A program made the position numbers and the translations under genes. From Candidatus Nanohalarchaeota archaeon (GTDB taxonomy: Archaea > Nanohalarchaeota > Nanosalinia > Nanosalinales > JAFCCC01): a DNA stretch of 64,000 nt. A model generated the notes under the pieces. The model searched no databases. It was not told the origin of the DNA and saw only the letters and a program-made list of their open reading frames with translations. This document shows, one piece after another, positions 24,345 to 34,149 of this stretch (position 1 is the stretch's first letter; each line of letters opens with the position of its first letter). The stretch covers positions 1-64,000 of the forward strand of contig JAFCCC010000001.1 in assembly GCA_017610385.1 (NCBI GenBank), in the 5' to 3' direction.

Positions 24345-26537
24345 ATGCCTTTTATAGAACATCCTCTTCTCAAAAAAAATCAGATTGAACAGAGACTTTA
24401 TCAAGAAATAATGGTTGCACAAGCAATCAAAAACAATTTAATGTGTGTAATACCTACCGGATTAGGAAAAACTGCGATTGCATTAGTACTCGCGGCATAT
24501 AGATTACAAAAATTTACAAGCTCTAAAATAATTATGATGGCACCCACTAAACCCCTAGTAGAACAACACAAGAATTATTTTCAAAATTTGTTTGAACTTC
24601 CAGAAAAAGATTTTATAACACTTACTGGAAAAACACAACCTGCAGAACGGAAAGAACTATGGAAAACTGGGAAATTATTTTTTGCTACACCACAGGTTGT
24701 TGAGAATGATATTATTACTGGAATTCTAAATTTAGAAAACTTTTCATTAATTATTTTTGATGAATGTCACAGAGCAGTACGTGATTATCCGTATTCTTAC
24801 ATTGCAAATAAATATATGCAAAGCAGTAAATTCCCAAGAATATTGGCTCTAACTGCCTCTCCAGGCGGAACTAAATCTAAAATCGAATCTGTTGCACAAA
24901 ATTTATTTATTGAGGCCTATGAAATAAGAACTGATGAAGATCTTGATGTAAGACCATATATACAGAAAAAGAACATTGAATGGATTCGAGTTCCACTTTC
25001 AAGAAATTTTGAAAGAGTTAAAGTCAACTTAGATAGAGTCTATCGCAATATTTTAAAACAATTAAAAGAACTGGGCATAATTACTTCTATTTTAGGTATA
25101 AAAAAAAGTGGTTTATTAAAAATTAGGGGTTCTTTATCCTCGCGACTTTCTCAGGAAAACGATCCGAAAATTTACAAAGCCATTTCCTTAATTGCAGCAG
25201 CCATTAAACTACAATACGCGCTTGAACTATTACAAACTCAAGGAATATTTCCAGTATATAAATATTTAGAAAAATTGAAAAAAGATCATTCGAAAGCGGC
25301 TCAAAAATTATTAAATGATCCGCTAATTCAAAATGTTTACGCAATTGTAGAATGGATGTATAATAATCAAGAAGAACATCCAAAACTCATAAAATTAGAA
25401 GAGTTGCTTAAGAACTTTAAGGGAAAATGTATTGTTTTTACACAATATAGAAATACTGTAGATTTAATTTTTGAAAGATTGAAAAATAATAAAAATCTCT
25501 CGCCAGTAAAGTTTAAAGGCCAAAAAGAGGGATTTACTCAGAAAAAACAAATAGAGATTCTAGATAAATTTAGAAGTGGTAAATTTAATACATTAATATC
25601 TACCTCAGTAGGAGAAGAAGGATTAGATATACCGAATGTAGATTTAGTAGTTTTTTATGAACCCATTCCTTCAGAGATAAGATCCATACAAAGAAGAGGA
25701 CGAACTGCGAGACAGAAGGAAGGTAAAATTTGTGTATTAATCACCAAAGATACATTGGATGAAGCATATTACTGGAGTTCATTTCATAAAGAAAGAGAAA
25801 TGAAAAATACTTTAAAAATGTTGAGGGGTGATTCTGTAAATATGATAACAAAAAGAGAGAGACCGTTAGATTCATTTATACAATCCAAAAAGGAAGAAAA
25901 AGTTATAATATATTGCGATGATCGAGAAAGAAAATTAATCAAAGAATTAAGTAATTCAGACATAATAATTAGATCAGTTAGACTTCCAATCGCAGATTTT
26001 GTTATTTCAGAAAGAGTAGGCGTTGAAAGAAAAACTTCAAGCGATTTTGTTAATTCAATAATAGATCAGAGATTATTTATTCAATTAAAAGAACTTAAGA
26101 AAGAGTTTGAACTTCCAATTTTACTAATTGAAGGGAACTCTTTTTTTGAAAGGGGAGTACATCCGAATGCAATTTTTGGTGCGCTTTCGTCTATTGCATT
26201 AGATTTTCAGATCCCAATTTTATGGTCTTCTAATTTAAAAGAAACTAAAGGAATTTTGATTTCTTTAGCCAAGCGCGAACAATGTGAATCTAAAAAAAGT
26301 TTTAGCATCCGTGGGGCAAGAAAAATGAAAAATGCATTTGAATTGCAAAAATTCATTGTGAGTGGTCTCCCAAACATCAACAATTTGTTAGCAGAGAGGT
26401 TGTTGTCTCATTTCAAATCTATAAAAAAGATTTTTAGTGCATCTGAGAGCGAGCTTAAAGAAATTGAAGGTATTGGAAAAGAGAAATCAAAAAGGATTTT
26501 TGATATAATAAATTATCAACATAACAACAAAGATTAG
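24345..26537 (+). CDS. hef: Hef: SF2 helicase fused to XPF-type nuclease
   Basis: The N-terminal helicase has Walker A CVIPTGLGKTA near residue 38, DECHRA near 140 and motif VI QRRGRTARQ near 450. The C-terminal XPF nuclease has ERCC4 motif residues DDRERK near 525 and VERKTSSDF near 560, followed by tandem helix-hairpin-helix (LPNINNLLAERLL, IEGIGKEKSKRIF). Hef processes stalled forks. The 730-residue length and full motifs suggest it is active. Confidence 0.95.
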   Translation: MPFIEHPLLKKNQIEQRLYQEIMVAQAIKNNLMCVIPTGLGKTAIALVLAAYRLQKFTSSKIIMMAPTKPLVEQHKNYFQNLFELPEKDFITLTGKTQPAERKELWKTGKLFFATPQVVENDIITGILNLENFSLIIFDECHRAVRDYPYSYIANKYMQSSKFPRILALTASPGGTKSKIESVAQNLFIEAYEIRTDEDLDVRPYIQKKNIEWIRVPLSRNFERVKVNLDRVYRNILKQLKELGIITSILGIKKSGLLKIRGSLSSRLSQENDPKIYKAISLIAAAIKLQYALELLQTQGIFPVYKYLEKLKKDHSKAAQKLLNDPLIQNVYAIVEWMYNNQEEHPKLIKLEELLKNFKGKCIVFTQYRNTVDLIFERLKNNKNLSPVKFKGQKEGFTQKKQIEILDKFRSGKFNTLISTSVGEEGLDIPNVDLVVFYEPIPSEIRSIQRRGRTARQKEGKICVLITKDTLDEAYYWSSFHKEREMKNTLKMLRGDSVNMITKRERPLDSFIQSKKEEKVIIYCDDRERKLIKELSNSDIIIRSVRLPIADFVISERVGVERKTSSDFVNSIIDQRLFIQLKELKKEFELPILLIEGNSFFERGVHPNAIFGALSSIALDFQIPILWSSNLKETKGILISLAKREQCESKKSFSIRGARKMKNAFELQKFIVSGLPNINNLLAERLLSHFKSIKKIFSASESELKEIEGIGKEKSKRIFDIINYQHNNKD

Positions 26538-27008
26538 CGCGTTAATGAATATTTTTTAATTCAGAATCGCTTTCTTTGGAATTTATAAATTTTTGTGAGA
26601 TTTTATTTTAATCTATAATCTTGAAAGTACCATAAAAAGTGTATAAAACGTTTAGAGAGCATATAAAGAACACTGGAGGGCGCATACAGATAAAAAAATT
26701 TTATAAAATTGTATAAAATAATTAGAGATAGAATCATAGGTTAATTTAATAAAGAACTGATTTTAAATTTCTGATTTATTAAAAGAAAATTATACAGCAG
26801 TCTTAAGTAATAATACGTTCTATCTGATTATAATAGTGCTCTGTTGATTTTCTGCAGGAGTTATAAAATTTATAGAGTGAAATAACCAAAAGAACAGATT
26901 AGTTTTCTAAAACGATGTCTATGCTATACGTTTTAAAGCAATAAAAAGGACACGGGGATTATGACTTCAAGTTAATAATATACAATAATCTAATTAATAT
27001 ACAAAGAA
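26538..27008. other. AT-rich gap without a recognisable gene
   Basis: No open frame with a credible start and no tRNA or known RNA is visible in these 471 bases. There are several TATA-like stretches. An imperfect 19-base direct repeat, TGTATAAAACGTTTAGAGA (26640-26658) and TGTATAAAATAATTAGAGA (26710-26728), is present. An unannotated small RNA or regulatory region is possible. Confidence 0.4.
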
Positions 27009-27587
27009 ATGAGGAATATTTATTTTTTTCAGAAACTCAGAAGATATTTTCAAAAATTAGAAAAGAGAATCACAAAGAAGTTTAATAATACTCAAATGCA
27101 ACTTTGGAATATTTTTATTTTCTTAATGATTTTTGCAAGTTCTGCTTTAATTTTACATCTTTTAATTTGGATAAATTGGAATCCTGTCATGCTTCAAAAG
27201 ATAGATGCATGGCTGGTTTCAAAGATATTAAATTTAATAGGAATAAATACTATCTGGATAGGAACTTACATTAAAATAAGTGGTTTTGGTCTCATAGAAA
27301 TTATTAAAGATTGTCTTGGTTGGAAATCTTTTATTGCATTAACTAGTTTGATTGTGGCAAGCAATTTTGTTTCATGGAAAAATAAACTTTTAGGAATCTT
27401 TTTTGGAATGATATTCGTTTTTATTATAAATATTATTAGATTAGTCACTACATTTTATTTGGCAACTAAACAAATTATTAGCTTTGAAGTAATTCATTCT
27501 ATTTTATGGCGATGGGGCTTAACTTTGTTTATACTTTTATTTTGGTATATTTGGATTAAAATTTATGATAATCACAAAAAGGTGTAA
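27009..27587 (+). CDS. Archaeosortase/exosortase family protein
   Basis: The 192-residue membrane protein has about six helices. It keeps the sortase-like catalytic set: Cys in DCLGWKS near residue 102, Arg in NIIRLVTTF near 143 and His in VIHSILWRWG near 162. Archaeosortases cut C-terminal sorting signals of surface proteins and may attach lipid. No gene with an evident PGF/PEF-CTERM signal is in the window; the S-layer protein at 36372 lacks a C-terminal hydrophobic tail. Confidence 0.82.
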   Translation: MRNIYFFQKLRRYFQKLEKRITKKFNNTQMQLWNIFIFLMIFASSALILHLLIWINWNPVMLQKIDAWLVSKILNLIGINTIWIGTYIKISGFGLIEIIKDCLGWKSFIALTSLIVASNFVSWKNKLLGIFFGMIFVFIINIIRLVTTFYLATKQIISFEVIHSILWRWGLTLFILLFWYIWIKIYDNHKKV

Positions 27588-27705
27588 TGATGAAAGAATT
27601 TGTAATAATAAAAGCAGAAAACAATGTAATGTTCTTTTTTTAGGGGGTTATTTTTAAAAGATTTGGTTTTATAAAGGATATTAAGCTTCTTATGAGGGGG
27701 TCAAT

Positions 27706-28278
27706 ATGGAAACTAAAAACATGAAAAATAATCAAAATGAAATAAAGATTGAAAATGTTGTTGCTTCTTGTGATTTAGAAACAAAACTGCCTTTAGATAA
27801 AATCGCAATGCAGATAGATAACACAGAATATGAACCAGAGCAATTTCCTGGTTTAGTATATAGAATAAAGGATCCCAAAGCAGCGGCTTTGTTATTTGGA
27901 TCAGGAAAAGTTGTTTGTACCGGTACAAAATCACCAGAACAAGCAAAGATTGCAGTACAAAAAATAATAGAAGAATTAAATCAATCAAACATCCCTGTAA
28001 AAAGTAATCCTATAATCCATGTACAAAATATTGTAGCGTCAGCATCCTTACACGAAAAATTAAACTTGAACAAAATCGCTTTTGACTTGGAAGGTACAGA
28101 ATATGAACCAGAGCAATTTCCTGGTTTAGTATATAGATTAAAAGTACCGAAAGTTGCATTTTTGTTGTTCAGCTCCGGAAAGATTGTCTGTACGGGGGGA
28201 AAGAAGTATGAAGATGTTGAGATTGGAATAGAGAAAATGAAAGACAATTTGAGAGAAATCAACGCCTTAAAAGGTTAA
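27706..28278 (+). CDS. tbp: TATA-box binding protein
   Basis: This archaeal TBP is made of two direct repeats of about 90 residues, each with YEPEQFPGLVYR followed by a Gly/Ser-rich FGSGK or FSSGK and VCTG. It binds TATA boxes to recruit TFB and RNA polymerase. GAGGGGGTCA forms a Shine-Dalgarno before the ATG. MCM follows after one base. Confidence 0.97.
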   Translation: METKNMKNNQNEIKIENVVASCDLETKLPLDKIAMQIDNTEYEPEQFPGLVYRIKDPKAAALLFGSGKVVCTGTKSPEQAKIAVQKIIEELNQSNIPVKSNPIIHVQNIVASASLHEKLNLNKIAFDLEGTEYEPEQFPGLVYRLKVPKVAFLLFSSGKIVCTGGKKYEDVEIGIEKMKDNLREINALKG

Positions 28279-28279
28279 A

Positions 28280-30304
28280 ATGGAACTAAAAACATCCCAG
28301 AAATTAAATTTTCAAGATAAAATTGATCAGTTTGAAGAGTTCTTTAGAGATCAGTATAGTTCAGAAATAGCTATAATTTTGAGTGAAGGAATAACTCATC
28401 TAAAAATAGATTATCAAATTCTACAAAAATTCAATACACAATTAGCAGATATACTATTAGAGGATCCAGAAGAATGCCTTCAGTCGGCGCAAAAAGCATT
28501 AGAAAACATAAATGTGTTAGAAGGGATCTCGGTAGTTCCGCGCTTCTTTAATCTTAATAAAGAAGATTGTATACGAATTCGGGATCTAAGAAGCATTCAT
28601 ATCGGTAAATTAATTACAATTGAAGGCATGATTAAAAGAGCATCAGAAGTACGTCCAGAAGTTATTTCTGCTGTTTTTGAATGTTCAAATTGTGGTCAAA
28701 CGTATGAAAAAGAACAGAAATCTACAGAATTGAGATCTCCCTATGAATGTAGCAATTGTGGTCAAAGAAAATTTGAAATTGTTCAAAAGAAAATGATAGA
28801 TGTACAAGTAATAACTATTGAAGAAAGTCCAGAAGACATTGAAGGCACAGAACAACCAAGCAGAATATCCGGATATTTAAGAGGGGATTTAGTAGATCCA
28901 GAATTCAGAAAAAAGGTTGTTCCAGGAAACAAAGTTTCGCTTACTGGTGTTCTAAAGGAGTCTCCAATGAAATCAACATCTAAAAGATATGATCTTTTCA
29001 TGGAGGTTGGTTATTTAGAACCTAAAGAAATGGAATTTGAAGAGTTGGCGATTTTACCGAAAGAAGAAAAAGAGATTTTAAAATTATCTAAGGATCCTAT
29101 GATTTTAGAAAAAATAGTGGATTCTATGGCTCCATCAATTTATGGTTTCAGAGAAGTCAAAAAGTCAATAGCACTACAGTTATTTTCAGGAGTTAGAAAA
29201 GAAAGACTTGATGGGACAGTAACGAGAGGAGACATGCATATCTTACTTATTGGAGAACCAGGAACTGGTAAATCAATGATTTTAAAATTCGTTGGAAAAT
29301 TAGCGCCTAAAGGGAGATATATTGTGGGAAAATCTAGTACGGCGGCAGGAATTACTGCATCCGTAGTCAAAGATGAATTAACAGAGGGTTATGCCCTTGA
29401 AGCTGGTGCATTGGTCTTAGCAAATAAGGGTATTGCGTGTATAGATGAAATAGATAAGATGAGATCCGAGGATCGCAGTGCACTACATGAAGCAATGGAA
29501 CAACAAACAATCACAGTTAGTAAAGCAAATATTCATGCCACCTTACAATCTAGAACATCCGTTTTAGCTGCTGGTAATCCAAAATTTGGTAGATTTGATC
29601 CTTTTAAACCCGTAGCAGAGCAAATTAACATTTCAGATAGTTTATTATCCCGTTTTGATTTAATATTCCCCATAAGAGATATACCAAACAAAGAAAATGA
29701 TCTCAAATTAGTTAATCATATTTTGAGTATGCATAGAGAACCAAACAAAAAACGAGCAGTAATTGATCAAAAATTATTAAGAAAATATATTGCTTATGCT
29801 AAAAGAAATATTCATCCTAACCTTACTAATGACGCGGAAGACGAAATTAAAAAATTTTATATAGGCATAAGAACTAAAAAGGGTGCTAGAGAAGAAGGAG
29901 ATTTATCTATACCAATTTCAGCTAGACAACTAGAAGCTTTAATTAGATTATCAGAAGCAGCAGCAAAATCTAGGTTAAGTGAAGTTGTAGAAGTAAAAGA
30001 TACAAAAGTGGCAATAGATTCTCTAACTTTTTGTTTAAAAGAAGTTGGCATAGATCCTGAAACAGGTGAATTTGACATAGATAGAATAGAATCTGGCATT
30101 ACTACATCTCAAAGAAGCAGAATTAAGATTATCATGGATATAATACAAAATTTGAGTAACGAATTAGGAGAAGCGGTTCCAATAGAAGACGTAATTGCAG
30201 AATCTGAAGAACAAGGAATTACTGGCGTAGACGATATTATTAAAAAATTAAAGCAAGAAGGAGAAATATTTGAACCAAAATCCGGACACATACAAAAAAT
30301 TTAG
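28280..30304 (+). CDS. mcm: Replicative helicase MCM
   Basis: The replicative helicase is 674 residues long. The N-terminal domain has a zinc finger (two CSNCG pairs near 134-163). The AAA+ core has Walker A GEPGTGKSMI near 323, Walker B ACIDEIDKM near 383, the arginine finger in LLSRFDLIFPI near 455, and a C-terminal winged helix. No intein. It lies between tbp and an OB-fold gene, both probably in one operon of information-processing genes. Confidence 0.97.
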   Translation: MELKTSQKLNFQDKIDQFEEFFRDQYSSEIAIILSEGITHLKIDYQILQKFNTQLADILLEDPEECLQSAQKALENINVLEGISVVPRFFNLNKEDCIRIRDLRSIHIGKLITIEGMIKRASEVRPEVISAVFECSNCGQTYEKEQKSTELRSPYECSNCGQRKFEIVQKKMIDVQVITIEESPEDIEGTEQPSRISGYLRGDLVDPEFRKKVVPGNKVSLTGVLKESPMKSTSKRYDLFMEVGYLEPKEMEFEELAILPKEEKEILKLSKDPMILEKIVDSMAPSIYGFREVKKSIALQLFSGVRKERLDGTVTRGDMHILLIGEPGTGKSMILKFVGKLAPKGRYIVGKSSTAAGITASVVKDELTEGYALEAGALVLANKGIACIDEIDKMRSEDRSALHEAMEQQTITVSKANIHATLQSRTSVLAAGNPKFGRFDPFKPVAEQINISDSLLSRFDLIFPIRDIPNKENDLKLVNHILSMHREPNKKRAVIDQKLLRKYIAYAKRNIHPNLTNDAEDEIKKFYIGIRTKKGAREEGDLSIPISARQLEALIRLSEAAAKSRLSEVVEVKDTKVAIDSLTFCLKEVGIDPETGEFDIDRIESGITTSQRSRIKIIMDIIQNLSNELGEAVPIEDVIAESEEQGITGVDDIIKKLKQEGEIFEPKSGHIQKI

Positions 30305-30313
30305 GGGAATAAT

Positions 30314-31129
30314 GTGATAAGAAAAAGACAAATTGCGAGAAAAGCAGTAATAAAGGAAATAACTGCGGCAAAATATTTTAAAAAAGAAGGTTTTGAGCCA
30401 AATTATATAATAACACGGACTGGCCGAAAAATTTCAAGGGTTTCTTTTATTGCAACAATAGTAGATACTTATAAAAACGACGCAGGAACATACGGTGCAA
30501 TAACTTTTGATGATGGAACAGATACAATAAGAGCCAAATATTTTAAGGATTTAACAGACATGGAAGCTGCTTCAAAGGGAGAAATAGTGGAAGTGATAGG
30601 TAAAGTGAAAGAATATGGTGAAGAAGTGTACATAATTACAGAACACATGTTCCCGCGCGATGCATCCTTTGAATTATTAAGAAAAGTTGAACACAAACAA
30701 ATTATTTCTAAGTGGTTGCCTTTGGTTGATAAATTACGAGAAAAAATTAAGTCCAATGCATCACTTGAAGAGATTCTTATGGAATTTAATGGAAAACTAA
30801 CTGAGGAAGAAATTCAGGGGTTGTCTGAATTTTACTCTATAGAATCTGAATTTGGGGTTAAAAAAGAATCTGAGACGGTGGAATCACGGGCTTTAGAAGA
30901 AAAAGTAAGGGGAAATGCTTCCGAATCCAAAGAAAGTGAAAAGGTTTTAAGTAATGAAAAACTAATTTTGAAAATTGTAGACGAAGTAGATGATGGGTTA
31001 GGAGCAGAATATTCTCAAATAATACAAAAAGCCGACTTAAGTTCAGAGCAAGTTGAATCAACAATAAATAATTTATTAAGTGATGGTACGTGTTATGAAC
31101 CGCGACCAGGAAAAATAAAGAGGTTGTAA
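30314..31129 (+). CDS. OB-fold protein (RPA-like) with C-terminal winged helix
   Basis: The start is GTG at 30314 with GGGGAA just upstream. Residues about 40-115 form an OB fold (RVSFIATIVDTYKNDAGTYG, DDGTDTIRAKYF) like archaeal RPA32-type single-strand DNA-binding subunits. The C-terminal 70 residues look like a winged helix (YSQIIQKADLSSEQVESTIN). An acidic linker separates them. The position after MCM supports a role in replication; the function is inferred. Confidence 0.75.
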   Translation: MIRKRQIARKAVIKEITAAKYFKKEGFEPNYIITRTGRKISRVSFIATIVDTYKNDAGTYGAITFDDGTDTIRAKYFKDLTDMEAASKGEIVEVIGKVKEYGEEVYIITEHMFPRDASFELLRKVEHKQIISKWLPLVDKLREKIKSNASLEEILMEFNGKLTEEEIQGLSEFYSIESEFGVKKESETVESRALEEKVRGNASESKESEKVLSNEKLILKIVDEVDDGLGAEYSQIIQKADLSSEQVESTINNLLSDGTCYEPRPGKIKRL

Positions 31130-31131
31130 AT

Positions 31132-31521
31132 ATGAATTATGAAGAAATGTTAAATAGAGGAAGAAGCAGTATGCCAAAAGAAACAGGAGATAATCATAGA
31201 TTTGAAATTCCAAAACTAAAAGCCAGATTAGTGGGTAATAAAACCCTTATTCAGAATTTTAAAGAATTGTCTTTTACACTAAATCGAAGTGAGAATTTGC
31301 TTTCCAAACAATTATTAAAAGAAATTGGCACTTATGGAACTATTGAAAAACAAGGTTTATTGCTTAATGGAAAATTTTCACTAGTATTTTTAAATCAAAA
31401 ATTAAAAGACTATTGTAAAAAATACATTTTGTGTGAAAAATGTAATAGACCAGATACGAAGATTATCAAAAATGGAACTTTTCTAAAATGTGAGGCCTGT
31501 GGATTTACTAAACCGTTATAA
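31132..31521 (+). CDS. eif2b: Translation initiation factor aIF2, beta subunit
   Basis: The 129-residue beta subunit has a central alpha-beta domain (KLKARLVGNKTLIQNFKELS near 29-48) and a C-terminal zinc ribbon with CEKCNRPD and CEACGF. It is close to the family length. It follows the OB-fold gene after two bases. Confidence 0.93.
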   Translation: MNYEEMLNRGRSSMPKETGDNHRFEIPKLKARLVGNKTLIQNFKELSFTLNRSENLLSKQLLKEIGTYGTIEKQGLLLNGKFSLVFLNQKLKDYCKKYILCEKCNRPDTKIIKNGTFLKCEACGFTKPL

Positions 31522-31608
31522 CTCTGATCTTGCATTCAAAATTCATGAAAATCTAAATTCTATGTGCAAGTAGTCAAGGTTTAAAAAGAATCCTTTCAAT
31601 GGTTATGC

Positions 31609-31944
31609 ATGGTTAGAAAAAATAGCAAGAAGACTCAACAGAATCCAGAAGAAATAATTACTAGAGCAAGACTTCCTAAATCTGGAGAAGTACTGGGAGT
31701 AGTGCTTTCAAAAATGGGTGGACGGCATTTTAGAGTATTTTGCTCAGACAAAAAAGAAAGACTTTGTAGAATTCCTGGTGGAAAAAAACGAGGAATGTGG
31801 ATTGATATTGATTCTTTTGTACTTGTTAAAATATGGGAAATTCAAGGAGACGAACGAGGAGATATTATTTGGAAATATAGAAAAGCGCAGATTAGATGGT
31901 TAGAAAAGAATGGTCATTTAAAAGATATGAAAGAGTTTCTATAA
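31609..31944 (+). CDS. eif1a: Translation initiation factor aIF1A
   Basis: This OB-fold initiation factor has ARLPKSGEVLGVVLSKMGGR near residues 19-38, RLCRIPGGKKRGMWI near 52-66 and GDIIWKYRKAQIRWL near 84-98. A TATA-like GGTTTAAAAAG lies about 27 bases before the ATG, suggesting a leaderless message. An overlapping frame at 31718 is a shadow. Confidence 0.94.
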   Translation: MVRKNSKKTQQNPEEIITRARLPKSGEVLGVVLSKMGGRHFRVFCSDKKERLCRIPGGKKRGMWIDIDSFVLVKIWEIQGDERGDIIWKYRKAQIRWLEKNGHLKDMKEFL

Positions 31945-32008
31945 ACTAACACATAACTGGTGTTTTATAGTAGAATAATATTTATATATTCGTATATAGT
32001 ATAATAAT

Positions 32009-32515
32009 ATGCAGCTAATACTGATTCCGGAAAAAAGGGCATCTATACTCCTTAAAAATAGAAAAAAGAACGTTGAGAAGATTGAGAATTTACTTCATGC
32101 GAAGATTAAGGCCACAAAAACCGGTGAAGTAGAAGTCTCATGCACAGATGCTATTGAAGAACTAATTACTTGCGATATCATCAAAGCTATCGGCAGGGGA
32201 TTTTCAGTAGAAGACTCGTTAAAATTGTTAGAAGATAATTCCGGATTTCAAGTCATATCCATAACAGATTTTGTAAACACAAAGGCTGCGGAAATACGAC
32301 TAAAGGGGCGTATAATTGGAAGGGAAGGAAAAATCAAATCCTTTCTTGAAAAAGAATTAGATATAAATATGTGCATTTACGGAAAAACAGTATCAGTTAT
32401 TGGCAACTACAATAATATTGAAGTTGCAAAACAAATTATTGAACTTCTTTTGAAGGGCGGATCTTACGCGTCAATGCGTAAAATAATCCAAAAGAATTCA
32501 GAAAATATTCGGTGA
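32009..32515 (+). CDS. KH-domain protein (Dim2/Pno1-like)
   Basis: The protein has two KH-like modules. The second has RLKGRIIGREGKIKSFLE near residues 93-110, containing a GxxG loop (IIGREGK). The layout matches archaeal Dim2/Pno1, which binds the 3' end of 16S rRNA and aIF2-alpha. In many archaea it sits between aIF1A, a RIO kinase and topoisomerase VI; here the RIO gene is missing from the interval. Its stop overlaps the top6B start. Confidence 0.85.
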   Translation: MQLILIPEKRASILLKNRKKNVEKIENLLHAKIKATKTGEVEVSCTDAIEELITCDIIKAIGRGFSVEDSLKLLEDNSGFQVISITDFVNTKAAEIRLKGRIIGREGKIKSFLEKELDINMCIYGKTVSVIGNYNNIEVAKQIIELLLKGGSYASMRKIIQKNSENIR

Positions 32516-34149
32516 AATTAATGGACGAGCATAGAGAGATTAGCATTGCAGAGTTTTTTGAAAAAAATAGACATCTATTAGGATTTAGCAATTTCCAAAA
32601 AGCAATAGTTACTTGTGTAAAAGAAGCAGTTGATAATTCATTAGATGCAGCAGAAGAGGAGGACATACTTCCTGAAGTGCACGTAATAATAGAAGATTTA
32701 GGAAAAGATAGATTAAGACTAACTTTTAAAGATAATGCGTCGGGTATTGCTAAAAAACATATTCCAAAAGTCTTTGGAAAATTATTGTATGGAAGTAAAT
32801 TTCATAAATTGATGCAGAGCAGAGGACAGCAAGGCATAGGAATTTCTGCTGCCGCATTATACGCACAACTAACTACAGGAAATCCAATACAGATTATTTC
32901 AAAATTAAAAGGATCTACAAAAGTTCATGCGTTTACTTTACATTTGGATACTAGAAAAAACGAACCAGAAATTATTAAAGAAGAACTACTAGACACATAT
33001 GAATTCCCTCATGGAACATCTATTCAAATGGATATAGAAGCAAAATATACTCGAGGGACTCATTCTGTATTTCAGTATTTAAAAAGTGTAGCAATTGTAA
33101 ATCCGTCAGCAAAGCTCATACTACAAGAACCTGACGGAAAAATTTATGAATTCCCAAGAGTAACTAAAGACTTGCCGAAAAAAGCTAAAGAAATTAAACC
33201 ACACCCATATGGAGTCGAGCTCGGAATTTTAATGAGAATGCTAAAAGAAACTAAAGCTAGAACTATAGGTTCATTCTTGATGTCGGAATTTACTCGAGTT
33301 GGCAAGACCACTGCACAACAAATCTGTAAAGCTGCTGAGATTGATGTTGTAAATGGCATACGGTTTGTTACGGGATGGGAAAGACGCCCGAATACACTTT
33401 CTAAAGACGATATTGAAAGAATTTTAAGAGCAATGCAAACGACTAACATTCAGAATCCTCCAACAGATTGCCTAGCACCAATCGGAGAAGAATTACTGAA
33501 TAAAGGACTAATAAAAGAACTCAATCCAGAATTCTCCGCAGTAGTTACCAGAAATCCCTCTGTATATAGAGGAATGCCATTTCAGATAGAAACTGCAATA
33601 GCATATGGTGGTGGGATTACTGAAGGACGTTTGATGAGATTTGCCAATAAAGTTCCATTACTATATCAACAAAGTGCAGGAGTAACTATGAAAGCTTTAA
33701 AAAGCACGGATTGGCCAAGATATGGTTTAAAACAATCTGGAGATCTTCCACAGGGTCCTGTACTAGTATTAATGCATATGTGTTCTGTGTGGGTTCCATT
33801 TACATCTGAGGGTAAACAAGCAATTGCAGATTACCCAGAAATACTAAAAGAAATGAAACTTGCTCTTCAAGAAGTTGGAAGAAAACTGAGAACATATATA
33901 AGTAAAAAAAGAAAAGGCCAAATAGAAGAGAAAAAGTTTAAAACGCTTACCGCATATGCTAAAGAAATGGTTGAACCACTTGCTTATTTGGTGGAAACAA
34001 CAACAAAAGAAGACATATCTATGTATTTTGAAGCACTTTTAAAGTCTAAATATACGATGATTGGTGGTGTCGCAATAGATAATGAAACATTAAAAGAATT
34101 GCAAAAAGAGGTATCACAACAGGAGGAAGAAAATGCCAGCACTGAGTGA
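32512..34149 (+). CDS. top6B: DNA topoisomerase VI subunit B
   Basis: This GHKL ATPase subunit has VKEAVDNSLDAAEE (N box) near residue 37, DNASGI near 76 and QQGIGISAAALYA (G2 loop) near 106-118. Length 545 is normal. A GTG at 32512 overlaps the KH gene stop; ATG 32521 (MDEHREIS) is an equally plausible start. The end overlaps top6A by 17 bases. Confidence 0.96.
   Translation: MKLMDEHREISIAEFFEKNRHLLGFSNFQKAIVTCVKEAVDNSLDAAEEEDILPEVHVIIEDLGKDRLRLTFKDNASGIAKKHIPKVFGKLLYGSKFHKLMQSRGQQGIGISAAALYAQLTTGNPIQIISKLKGSTKVHAFTLHLDTRKNEPEIIKEELLDTYEFPHGTSIQMDIEAKYTRGTHSVFQYLKSVAIVNPSAKLILQEPDGKIYEFPRVTKDLPKKAKEIKPHPYGVELGILMRMLKETKARTIGSFLMSEFTRVGKTTAQQICKAAEIDVVNGIRFVTGWERRPNTLSKDDIERILRAMQTTNIQNPPTDCLAPIGEELLNKGLIKELNPEFSAVVTRNPSVYRGMPFQIETAIAYGGGITEGRLMRFANKVPLLYQQSAGVTMKALKSTDWPRYGLKQSGDLPQGPVLVLMHMCSVWVPFTSEGKQAIADYPEILKEMKLALQEVGRKLRTYISKKRKGQIEEKKFKTLTAYAKEMVEPLAYLVETTTKEDISMYFEALLKSKYTMIGGVAIDNETLKELQKEVSQQEEENASTE

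Noticed and set aside
27588-27645. 18-codon frame overlapping the archaeosortase end
   Set aside because: It is too short and without support beyond the overlapping start.
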